Both the position numbers and the translations under genes were made by a program. Below, piece by piece: positions 59,601 through 64,000 of a stretch of 64,000 bases of DNA; position 1 is the first letter of the stretch; each line of letters begins with the position of its first letter. The stretch is from Mytilus trossulus (Eukaryota; Mollusca; Bivalvia; Mytilida; Mytilidae). Under the pieces are notes generated by a model. It was not told the DNA's origin. It ran no database searches and saw only the letters and a list, made by a program, of their open reading frames with translations. The stretch is taken from positions 34,604,171-34,668,170 of the forward strand of contig NC_086383.1 in the NCBI RefSeq assembly GCF_036588685.1, given 5' to 3'.

Positions 59601-62600
59601 CCCCACCTACGATAGTAGAGTGGCATTATGTTTTCTGGTCTGTGCGTCCGTTCATCTGTCTGTTCGTCCGTCTGTCCCGCTTCAGGTTAAAGTTTTTGGT
59701 CAAGGTAGTTTTTGATGAAGTTGAAGTCCAATCAACTTGAAACTTAGTCAGAGCTCCAGATAAGAATTCATAAATTGGGGTTTTTACCCACCATTTTCTT
59801 ATATAATTGGTTAATAAAGTTTTTAGCTCACCTGGCCCGAAGGGCCAAGTGAGCTTATGCCATCACTTGGCGTCCGTCGTCGTCTGTCGTCGTCGTCTGT
59901 TGTCGTAGTCTGTCGTCGTAAACTATTTCAAGAATCTTCTCCTCTGAAAATACTGGGCCAAATACTTCCAAACTTCAACTGAATGTTCCTTAGGGTATCT
60001 AGTTTATAAATTGTATCCGAGGTTTTGATTTATCAACAAACATGGTCGCCATTGCTAAAAATAGAACATAGGGGTCAAATGCAGTTTTTGGCTTATAACT
60101 CTAAAACCAAAAGCATTTAGAGCAAATCTGACATGGGGTAATATTGTTTATCAGGTCAAGATCTATCTGCCCTGAAATTTTCAGATGAATCAGACAACCC
60201 GTTGTTGGGTTGCTGCCCCTGAATTGGTAATTTTAAGGAAATTTTGCTGTTTTTGGTTATTATCTTGAATATTATTATAGATAGAGATAAACTGTAAACA
60301 GCAATAATGCTCAGCAAAGTAAGATTTACAAATAAGTCAACATGACCGAAATGGTCAGTTGACCCCTTTTGGAGTTATTGCCCTTTATAGTCAATTTTTA
60401 ACCATTTTTCGTAAATCTTAGTTATCTTTTACAAAAATCTTCTCCTCTGAAACTACTGGGCCAAATACTTCCAAACTTTAACTGAATGTTCCTTAGGGTA
60501 TCTAGTTTATAAATTGTATCCAAAGTTTTGATCTATCAACAAACAAGGTCGCCATTACTAAAAATAGAACATAGGGGTCAAATGCAGTTTTTGGCTTATA
60601 ACTCAAAAACCAAAGCATTTAGAGCAAATCGGACATGGGGTTATATTGTTAATCAGGTCAAGATCTATCTGCCCTGAAATTTTCAGATGAATCAGACAAC
60701 CTGTTGTTAGGTTGCTGCCCCTGAATTGATAATTTTAAGGAAATTTTGCTGTTTTTGGATATTATCTTGAATATTATTATAGATAGAGATAAATTGTAAA
60801 TAGAAATAATGTTCAGCAAAGCAAGATTTACAAATAAGTCAACATGACCGAAATGGTCAGTTGACCCCTTTAGGAGTTATTGCCCTTTATAGTCAATTTT
60901 TTACCATTTTTCGTAAATCTTAGTAATCTTTTACAAAAATCTTCTCCTCTGAAACTACTTGGCCAAATACTTCCAAACTTTAACTGAATGTTCCTTAGGG
61001 TATCTAGTTTATAAATTGTATCCGAAGTTTTGATCTATCAACAAACATGGTCGCCATTGCTAAAAATAGAACATAGGGGTCAAATGCAGTTTTTGGCTTA
61101 TAACTCAAAAACCAAAGCATTTAGAGCAAATCTGACATGGGGTTACATTGTTTATCAGGTCAAGATTTATCTGCCCTGAAATTTTCAGATGAATCAGACA
61201 ACCTGTTGTTGGGTTACTGCCCCTGAATTGATAATCTTAAGGAAATTTTGCTGTTTTTGGTTATTATCTTGAATATTATTATAGATAGAGATAAACTGTA
61301 AAGCAGGGTTTCCGCTGGCGGTCGCCATTTTCGCAATTTGCGAAAAAATAATAATTGTGGCGATTAAAATTCGTCATTGGCGAAAGAATTTGGCGAAAGA
61401 AATATATATAACGATTTATTTTCAGCCATCTTGTTTATTTACTTTTTTCGGGTTTCTCGGACTTTACCGATCAGACAATACTCGGAATTTACCTTAAACT
61501 CGTTAAGATTTTGACAGAAAATCAATAATCAGCTGATTGCATTCATAGCTATCGACATCAAAGGACTAATTAATAAAGGTGTTAATAATTATATGATATG
61601 ACAAAATGATATAGTTAAATGGCTTCTGTCATGTGTCACAAAGGGGATTTATTAACCACTTTGCGAAGCACGTGTTTGAAGCAAATTTTTTACGCTTCCT
61701 CTCCTTCTTTTAATGATAGTCCAGAAAAGAAAATTTTTTGTTAAGACGAAAAATGTCCAAAAGCAAGAAAAGTCTCCGATTTAAAACTTTATCATTTAAC
61801 TTTCATATAGATCATTGATTTGAGTGGGTACTTCAAAGTCGTTTCAGTTACACACGTGTTTCAAGCATATAGTTTTACTTATTTACGATGGTCTAGAAAA
61901 GAAAACTGTCGTTATGTAGAAAATCTATTCAAAAGGTTAACATGAGAGTAACCCTTCAATGTAATGACTACACCTTACACGAGGGATCAATTCAAAGTGA
62001 TAAGATGCCTCGTTTTGTTTTAAAAATCACTTCTTATTTAGGGGGGGGAGTTAAATTTTAAAAGAAAAATGTATTTGTGTAACTTGGCGAAAAAAATAAT
62101 AAAGTGGCGAAAAATATATTGTTTTGGCGAAAGAGGTGGCGAAAAAAATAATTGACCCAGGGGAAACCCTGCTGTAAAGTGAGCAATAATGTTCAGCAAT
62201 GTAAGATCTACAAATAAGTCTATCTGACCAAAGTTGTCAATTGACGCCTTAAGGAGTTATTGCCCTTTAAAGACTTTTTTCACAATTTGTTCATCATGTT
62301 GACTTACTTAAAAAAATCTTCTCCTTTGAAACTGCTGTATCAATTTCAGCCAAACTTAGGCTAAATGAGTTTCATAGTATCGAGTATAAATTTTATATTT
62401 TATTTCCTTGTATGTCAAGAAACATAGCTTTTATGGCTAAAATAGAACATAGGAGAAAATGATTTTTTTTTTGCTTTTGAAGAAAATAGGTTGATCCAAA
62501 AACCAAACGATTTGTGGAGGTCTATTTTGGAATTGATTGTTTCAAATTAGCTTTACTGGCCTATAGCTCGTAGAGCCAGTAAAAGGATGTTGGTGACCAT

Positions 62601-63564
62601 CAACTAAAAAATATATGCCACCAAATCTTTAAATTCAAAGACTGTCTTTAATCAAATACAACTGAAAGAAAACAAGATGAATCATACATGTAAAGTCTGT
62701 CACGACACATCATGCGTGCACACAAAATTTCAGGGCATCAATTACAAAATTGATGCCCTGCAATTGTTGACCTTAGCCAATGGAAATGAGAATTCCAATT
62801 TTTAATTTTTCAGGTTAACAGTCTCTTTAGTAAGAGATGGATTACAGCCAATAGATCAGTTACTACAGAAGTGTTTATATCCTCACATCAAACACAAATA
62901 TGTACATGTCTGTTCTAAACTTGTACAGATCCTGAAAGAAGAATATCATCTTATGGAATATCTCGCTACAATGAGGGTAATGTTATATCATTATCTTAAT
63001 ATTTCTGTCTATTGTCCTTTGTAAGAGTAGAAATAGTAAAACATATACAAGACACAGGAGCAGATCCAGCCATTTTAAAAAGGGGGGTTCCCAACCCAGG
63101 ACAAAGGGGGGGTTCCTACTATATGTCCCCATTCAAATGCATTGATCGGCCCAAAAAGGGGGGGTTCCAACCCCCGGAACCCCCCCCCCCCTGGATCCGC
63201 CAGACAGACAACAAAAACCACCAGTCATGTCAGTACTGCAATAAAGTACAAAAGCAAATATCAGAAAAGAAAATGAGGAGAAAATAATTTAAAAAATTAG
63301 AAGATGTGATACGATAGCCAGTGAGACAGCTATCCATCTGAGACCTAATGATCAAATTCCATGTCATAAAGTATTAGACACAGATATGACAAAATGTCAA
63401 ACAATTTAAACAGCAAAACAAGCTGTCTGTCTTATGTACAAAACAATAAATGAAAAAATGTGATAGGCAGCAAACATAACTTGTATGCATCTTTATTACA
63501 GCATTTCTTTCTGATGGAGGCAGGGGATACTATGTTTGACTTCTATACTCAAATATTTGATATG
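41590..63564 (+). CDS. TUBGCP5: Gamma-tubulin complex component 5 (GCP5), 3' partial
   Basis: GCP5 is a subunit of the gamma-tubulin ring complex that nucleates microtubules at centrosomes. Sixteen exons join without a frame break into 747 codons; the vertebrate protein is about 1,020 residues, so roughly the last quarter lies outside. Exons: 41590-41667, 44701-44807, 47595-47706, 49093-49192, 50189-50268, 50962-51251, 51877-51966, 53429-53522, 55418-55640, 56192-56394, 56977-57092, 57678-57811, 58547-58678, 59127-59382, 62814-62976, 63502-63564. Recognition comes from the GCP5-specific N-terminal part (NIKYHRFLSVDSHKV, THYGLLSLLLHLAESP, DDFDW), the acidic linker of exon 6, the Grip1 region from about residue 265 (LITETMLIREVLW, MLFGVKDSF) and the start of Grip2 (HFFLMEAGDTMFDFYTQIF). 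Introns are long and filled with transposons. Start choice: first in-frame ATG of the first exon. Confidence 0.95.
41925..42227 (+). repeat. Dispersed repeat family A, copy 6 (long)
   Basis: Full block order: TGTTGACATGAATATCA, AGGATTTTCTTACCCCAGGA, CAATGCTCTTCGACTTTGC, CAGACGAAACGCGCGTCTGG, CCTGGTACTTTTGATAACTA. In intron 1 of TUBGCP5. Confidence 0.75.
42228..42408 (+). repeat. Dispersed repeat family A, copy 7
   Basis: Immediately follows copy 6 in the same direction: TTGGCAAAACTTTAAGGAAT, TAGACTAAACGCGCGTCAGG. More diverged than copy 6, so the two are not a simple recent tandem duplication. Confidence 0.7.
43420..43670. repeat. Probable dispersed repeat in intron 1
   Basis: The segment with GATAGCCTAGTCGAGATTAC, TCTGACTTTGACAGCTG and GCCAGACAAGCTGGGGCC is richer in G and C than its surroundings. 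It resembles a repeat I recall from bivalve sequence, but no second copy is present here to prove it. Confidence 0.35.
44020..44460 (+). repeat. Dispersed repeat family D, copy 2
   Basis: Near-identical over long stretches to 1540-1990, including TTATGTGACGTATA, GAGAGGGTTAGCGCTA and CCTGTACCAAGTCAGGAATA. Located in TUBGCP5 intron 1 in the same orientation. Confidence 0.75.
44701..44807 (+). CDS. TUBGCP5: TUBGCP5 exon 2
   Basis: Acceptor TTTTTTCAG, donor GG/GTAATT, phase 0 in, 2 out. EEEDNFKICFQFADSN and KYHRFLSVDSHKV match the conserved GCP5 N-terminal motif NFxFxxFLxVxSHK. Confidence 0.92.
45242..45812. mobile_element. TTAA-flanked non-autonomous element 1
   Basis: Bounded by TTAA on both sides; inside, the left end GGGGGCTCGCGGG is inverted at the right end (CCCGCGAGCCTCC). 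571 bases including the TTAA copies. TTAA target duplication is the signature of piggyBac-type transposition. The interior has no coding capacity, so it would depend on a transposase elsewhere. Confidence 0.72.
46048..47047. mobile_element. 1000-bp element with terminal inverted repeats
   Basis: Left end AGGCCACGGTTTTTTTATTT, then GTTGGTTTACGGAT; right end is the inverse (ATCCGTAAACCAAC, then CCGTGGCCT). The inverted repeats are about 34 bp. Both ends also carry GGGTCGG-type motifs just inside. Flanks share TAATGT, a possible decayed 8-9 bp target duplication, which would suit hAT or MULE-like elements. No transposase frame. Confidence 0.72.
47195..47490 (-). mobile_element. Penelope-like 3' tail fragment (inverse)
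   Basis: Contains the inverse of the 39474-40130 tail: AAGGCCAGAGGCTCCTGACT (tail: AGTCAGGAGCCTCTGGCCTT), AATGGACGCCAT and GAGAATGGACATGGGGAAT. It ends about 105 bases before exon 3. Confidence 0.65.
47595..47706 (+). CDS. TUBGCP5: TUBGCP5 exon 3
   Basis: Acceptor TTTGTAG, donor AAAG/GTACAT, phase 2 in, 0 out. LKTLTDEFLETPVF corresponds to the WKRLTEEFL region of vertebrate GCP5. Confidence 0.9.
47735..47900. mobile_element. Foldback MITE, 166 bp
   Basis: Near-complete palindrome: TTTTAAGAATTGAATG, a T-run, TGTAACTTCA and GTAAAAGCGTTGACCA on the left; the inverse on the right ending CATTCAATTCTTAAAA. Arms of about 65 bases; starts 29 bases after the exon 3 donor. Confidence 0.8.
48395..48995. 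mobile_element. TTAA-flanked piggyBac-type MITE 2
   Basis: TTAA at 48395-48398 and 48992-48995. Left end TTAACCCTTTCGCCGAT, right end ATCGGTGAAAGGGTTAA, one mismatch over 17 bases. The TTAACCCTTT start is the classical piggyBac terminus. About 600 bp with no transposase, therefore non-autonomous. Confidence 0.82.
49093..49192 (+). CDS. TUBGCP5: TUBGCP5 exon 4
   Basis: Acceptor TTTTCAG, donor AAG/GTAGGT, phase 0 in, 1 out. TDTHYGLLSLLLHLAESP matches the GCP5 DAHYSILSLLLCLSDSP-type block. Confidence 0.94.
49730..50060 (+). repeat. Internal tandem repeat, about 156-bp unit
   Basis: GATCTGTGTACTTTTTGGTG at about 49738 returns as GATCTGTATACTTTTTGGTG at about 49894, and AAAACTTTACACAC returns as AAAACTTCACACAC. 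Roughly two diverged units in intron 4. Confidence 0.6.
50189..50268 (+). CDS. TUBGCP5: TUBGCP5 exon 5
   Basis: Acceptor TGATTAG, donor GAG/GTATGT, phase 1 in, 0 out. PEDDFDWTAFLLDGE corresponds to the conserved DDFDW motif. Confidence 0.92.
50400..50790 (+). repeat. Internal tandem repeat, about 157-bp unit
   Basis: Three diverged units start near 50406, 50563 and 50724: each has AGTTTG, then ACCAAATG(C/T)TAT-like sequence and ATAAAACTTATACA. Located in intron 5. Confidence 0.65.
50962..51251 (+). CDS. TUBGCP5: TUBGCP5 exon 6 (acidic linker)
   Basis: 290 bases, acceptor ATTTAG, donor TG/GTTAGT, phase 0 in, 2 out. Starts with the acidic run SDSEEETLTEDEDEQD and ends WLQKNLVVQYWRGHG, matching the WLEHHVVxQYW motif of GCP5. 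Confidence 0.93.
51252..51876. other. TUBGCP5 intron 6, nothing recognised
   Basis: No repeat or RNA signature was seen. Confidence 0.4.
51877..51966 (+). CDS. TUBGCP5: TUBGCP5 exon 7
   Basis: Acceptor TTTTCAG, donor TG/GTAAAT, phase 2 in and out. LYGEPGHVLITETMLIREVL opens the Grip1 region. Confidence 0.94.
52243..52400 (+). repeat. Family B copy
   Basis: AAGAAGATGTGGTTTGATTG, CCAATGAGACAACTCTTCAC, ACGGCCTTCAACAATGAGC. Truncated at the right end; in intron 7. Confidence 0.72.
52472..52681. mobile_element. MITE-like element with inverted ends
   Basis: Left CGGGTGGATTTTGCTTT plus TCCACC; right GGTGGAAAAAGCAAAATCCACTCCG is its inverse with few mismatches. About 210 bp; no target duplication was identified. 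Confidence 0.68.
53140..53345 (+). repeat. Short dispersed repeat shared with 2660-2840
   Basis: ACATGTGTATTTACTGGTAA, TATGTCTCTGTGAGATGGAA, GGGAACCAGTATGTAAACAA, then TTGAGAAACAGCTGT, all in the same order as at 2660-2840. Confidence 0.55.
53429..53522 (+). CDS. TUBGCP5: TUBGCP5 exon 8
   Basis: Acceptor TTTTCCAG, donor GAG/GTAAGC, phase 2 in, 0 out. WMLFGVKDSFIFVYTGEKF matches the WLLSGVKKLFIF block of Grip1. Confidence 0.95.
53555..53745. repeat. Dispersed repeat family E, copy 4
   Basis: ACAAATTTTCATGGATTTCG, TATATATGCAGACTTTGAC and the inverse-like end GGTATCCACGTAAATAAATG. Begins about 30 bases after exon 8. Confidence 0.6.
53986..55060 (+). repeat. Large repeat with about six 150-bp internal units
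   Basis: Starts CAAGCCTGCAACTTTTGTTG, then GAAAGCTCGACATAGGGATA and a GGC-rich tract (54036-54070). Then the block CTTGACCTCATTTTCATGGT recurs near 54183, 54333, 54485, 54632, 54784 and 54932, each followed by CAATAGGTCTA-like and GTGTATGGAA-like sequence. An internally tandem dispersed element in intron 8. Confidence 0.75.
55180..55335 (+). mobile_element. Penelope-like 3' tail fragment
   Basis: CTCCGGGTGTGGGAATTCTC, ACTGCATTGAAGACCCATTA, then GGCCTTCAGCTGTT matches the end of the tail at 39990-40080 in the same order. It also contains TTGTCTCTTTGACACATTCT. It ends about 80 bases before exon 9. Confidence 0.7.
55418..55640 (+). CDS. TUBGCP5: TUBGCP5 exon 9
   Basis: Acceptor TTCTACAG, donor CAAG/GTTTGT, phase 0 in, 1 out. 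YGGYIQKLEQFEQE and SQTYQSFQSAVALGF match the AAYGQVVFRLQEFIDE and TYQAFMWAL blocks. Confidence 0.94.
55641..56191. other. TUBGCP5 intron 9, nothing recognised
   Basis: AT-rich, no supported element. Confidence 0.4.
56192..56394 (+). CDS. TUBGCP5: TUBGCP5 exon 10
   Basis: Acceptor TTTTTCAG, donor GTT/GTAAGT, phase 1 in, 0 out. LKPWLHKLDILYSVYV and SHLISVLYEAITEFDALGE fit Grip1. Confidence 0.94.
56395..56976. other. TUBGCP5 intron 10, nothing recognised
   Basis: No repeat or RNA signature was seen. Confidence 0.4.
56977..57092 (+). CDS. TUBGCP5: TUBGCP5 exon 11
   Basis: Acceptor TTTTTCAG, donor AG/GTATAT, phase 0 in, 2 out. LLLPLWIQTTKPYIDIID then WITNGVLCDPRLEFIV matches the LWVETVRPYLQTVDEWI block. 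Confidence 0.95.
57093..57677. other. TUBGCP5 intron 11, nothing recognised
   Basis: A-rich runs only. Confidence 0.4.
57678..57811 (+). CDS. TUBGCP5: TUBGCP5 exon 12
   Basis: Acceptor CTTTTAG, donor CTG/GTAAGT, phase 2 in, 1 out. EKFWEIAFTIHVPEDD corresponds to the FWYATYTL region. Confidence 0.92.
57999..58360 (+). mobile_element. tRNA-derived SINE with amplified core
   Basis: Head resembles a tRNA (A-box GCCGAGTGGTCTAAGC near 58009; B-box-like ACTTGAACC near 58098). The 3' body GGTGGTTCTCTCCAGGCACT, then CCAGCTTTCACCACCA, resembles the conserved body of SINEs I recall from molluscs. Between the two, a 42-bp unit is amplified five times (see next entry). Located in intron 12. Confidence 0.65.
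58125..58334. repeat. Five perfect 42-bp tandem repeats
   Basis: Unit begins CCCTTTTGCCATCAAAGCTT and continues AAGGTTGGTGGTTCTCTCCAGG; five copies, no mismatch seen, exactly 210 bases. Because 42 is divisible by three, it opens repetitive reading frames on both strands (LLPSKLKVGGSLQA forward). These are artefacts of the repeat, not genes. Confidence 0.95.
58547..58678 (+). CDS. TUBGCP5: TUBGCP5 exon 13
   Basis: Acceptor TTTACAG, donor TAA/GTGAGT, phase 1 in and out. FLQPVLVEIILAGKSMELLQ is nearly identical in kind to the GCP5 block FLKPVLKQIIMAGKSMQLL. Confidence 0.96.
58679..59126. other. TUBGCP5 intron 13, nothing recognised
   Basis: No supported element. Confidence 0.4.
59127..59382 (+). 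CDS. TUBGCP5: TUBGCP5 exon 14
   Basis: Acceptor ATTTTAG, donor TG/GTGAGT, phase 1 in, 2 out. LYTMFLDSLQDML and IYDPLLRINFEAIF match LYTLFLESVQ and DPLLAINFARM. Confidence 0.95.
59590..59740 (+). repeat. Dispersed repeat, same family as 8380-8590
   Basis: TATGCCCCACCTACGATAGT, GGTCTGTGCGTCCGTTCATC, CAGGTTAAAGTTTTTGGTCA. In intron 14. Confidence 0.65.
59825..59855. repeat. Near-perfect palindrome at repeat border
   Basis: AGCTCACCTGGCCC, GAA, then GGGCCAAGTGAGCT: a 14-bp stem with one mismatch and a 3-base loop. It marks the left end of the 502-bp tandem repeat element. Confidence 0.75.
59860..62640 (+). repeat. Tandem array with 502-503-bp unit, about 3.5 copies
   Basis: ATCTTCTCCTCTGAAA starts near 59934, 60437, 60939 and (diverged) 62317. 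Units share ACTTCCAAACTT, GAACATAGGGGTCAAATGCA, TCTGCCCTGAAATTTTCAG and ACCGAAATGGTCAGTTGACC. Adjacent units differ by few substitutions. The third unit is split by the hAT-like insertion at 61304-62171. The left border carries GTCGTC-rich sequence after the palindrome. Confidence 0.88.
61304..62171. mobile_element. 868-bp non-autonomous hAT-like transposon
   Basis: Terminal inverted repeats CAGGGTTTCC and GGAAACCCTG. Flanked by a perfect 8-bp target duplication CTGTAAAG (61296-61303 and 62172-62179). CAGGG-type ends plus 8-bp duplications are the hAT hallmark. Both ends carry several GTGGCGA/TTGGCGA words just inside, possibly transposase subterminal sites. No transposase frame, so it moved in trans. 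It interrupts the third 502-bp unit, whose sequence resumes immediately. Confidence 0.9.
62731..62760. repeat. Perfect 13-bp stem hairpin near exon 15
   Basis: CAGGGCATCAATT, loop ACAA, then AATTGATGCCCTG. It ends 53 bases before exon 15, between branch-point territory and the upstream intron. Confidence 0.7.
62814..62976 (+). CDS. TUBGCP5: TUBGCP5 exon 15
   Basis: Acceptor TTTTTCAG, donor AGG/GTAATG, phase 2 in, 0 out. LLQKCLYPHIKHKY and LVQILKEEYHLMEYLATMR match the CLYPHIDKQY and LKKDYRLVEYLQAMR block. Confidence 0.96.
63055..63215. repeat. G-rich repeat with inverted GATCCAG ends
   Basis: Left GAGCAGATCCAGCC, G-runs and GGGGTTCC blocks, then C-run and CTGGATCCGCCAGAC on the right. Inverted ends suggest a small mobile element; G/C homopolymers may form secondary structure. 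Confidence 0.55.
63298..63440 (+). repeat. Diverged family B copy
   Basis: AGAAGATGTGATACGATAGC, CAGTGAGACAGCTATCCAT, AGACCTAATGA. Intron 15. Confidence 0.6.
63502..63564 (+). CDS. TUBGCP5: TUBGCP5 exon 16 (last in window)
   Basis: 21 codons, acceptor TTACAG, donor ATG/GTGAGT, phase 0 both sides. HFFLMEAGDTMFDFYTQIF is the conserved start of the Grip2 domain. Further exons must lie beyond 64000. Confidence 0.96.
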
Positions 63565-64000
63565 GTGAGTAAATGTATATATCAATACAAAAAAATTGGG
63601 GGTTAATTCAGATGAGACAGCAACCCAATATTTGATAGATTTTTCATATTTAAGTTTGAATTGGAGAGTTTTTGATGACCAAGTCAGTCAAATTTTTTTT
63701 TTACAAAAACCAATATGCAATATACAACTTTCGAGTTCGATGAATTTCCGTCAAAAACTCTGGTTTTAGTGAACATCATTTGTGCGTTTATGGGCATCGT
63801 CACTTCCATTCCAATGTTGAGCAAGTGGTTGGAAAATAATAATACTATATTGCAGGATTTATTCGGCAAACTAAATTCTCAAAGTTGACAATTAGCACTG
63901 CTGTCATTAGGGAATTGTTATTAAGTACTTACAAAACATAAATTATTTCTAGTTTATCCTGCACAATGATGATCACTAAGACGCTTGATGAACGTTGATA
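63565..64000. other. Start of TUBGCP5 intron 16
   Basis: No further exon was recognised up to the window end. A TTTCTAG near 63951 is followed by sequence that stops in all frames I tried. Confidence 0.45.

Noticed and set aside
1-64000. CRISPR arrays, operons, bacterial promoters or prophage
   Set aside because: The window is clearly animal nuclear DNA with spliced genes; none of the tandem repeats has CRISPR-like spacer structure.

Overview
This window is AT-rich eukaryotic nuclear DNA from an intron-rich, transposon-rich invertebrate. The gene content (MAM/EGF surface protein, C1q-domain protein, B-box TRIM-like protein, gamma-tubulin complex component 5) and the dispersed repeats point to a marine bivalve mollusc, most likely a mussel of the Mytilus type. 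That assignment is inference from gene families and remembered repeat motifs. No database search was possible.

Layout. (1) 708-11323, + strand: the 3' part of a multi-exon gene encoding MAM-EGF-MAM; its first exons lie upstream of the window. (2) 14489-16138, - strand: an intronless B-box/coiled-coil/beta-propeller (TRIM-like) gene with two compensating frameshifts. (3) 20270-32895, + strand: an old segmental duplication of a C1q-domain gene. The left copy is a decayed pseudogene (24057-24523). The right copy (30484-32883) keeps an open C1q domain and coiled coil, but its obvious signal peptide is one base out of frame. (4) 33000-41500: mostly gene-free, with an eroded Penelope-like retroelement at 39033-40130. 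(5) 41590-63564 and beyond, + strand: sixteen in-frame exons (747 codons) of the gamma-tubulin complex gene TUBGCP5, whose 3' end lies outside the window.

Introns and spacers are crowded with mobile DNA: an 868-bp non-autonomous hAT-like element with a perfect 8-bp target duplication, two TTAA-flanked (piggyBac-type) elements, a 1000-bp element with long terminal inverted repeats, several foldback MITEs, a tRNA-derived SINE carrying five perfect 42-bp repeats, internally tandem repeats of about 150, 157 and 502 bp, and at least five families of dispersed repeats named A to E here.

The genes are not an operon and do not obviously work together. MAM/EGF, C1q and B-box families are typical of the expanded recognition and immune repertoires of bivalves; TUBGCP5 is a housekeeping microtubule-nucleation gene. 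I did not find a convincing wholly new molecular system. The most informative observations are the damaged C1q pair, the compensated frameshifts in the TRIM-like gene and the nested transposon structures in the TUBGCP5 introns.
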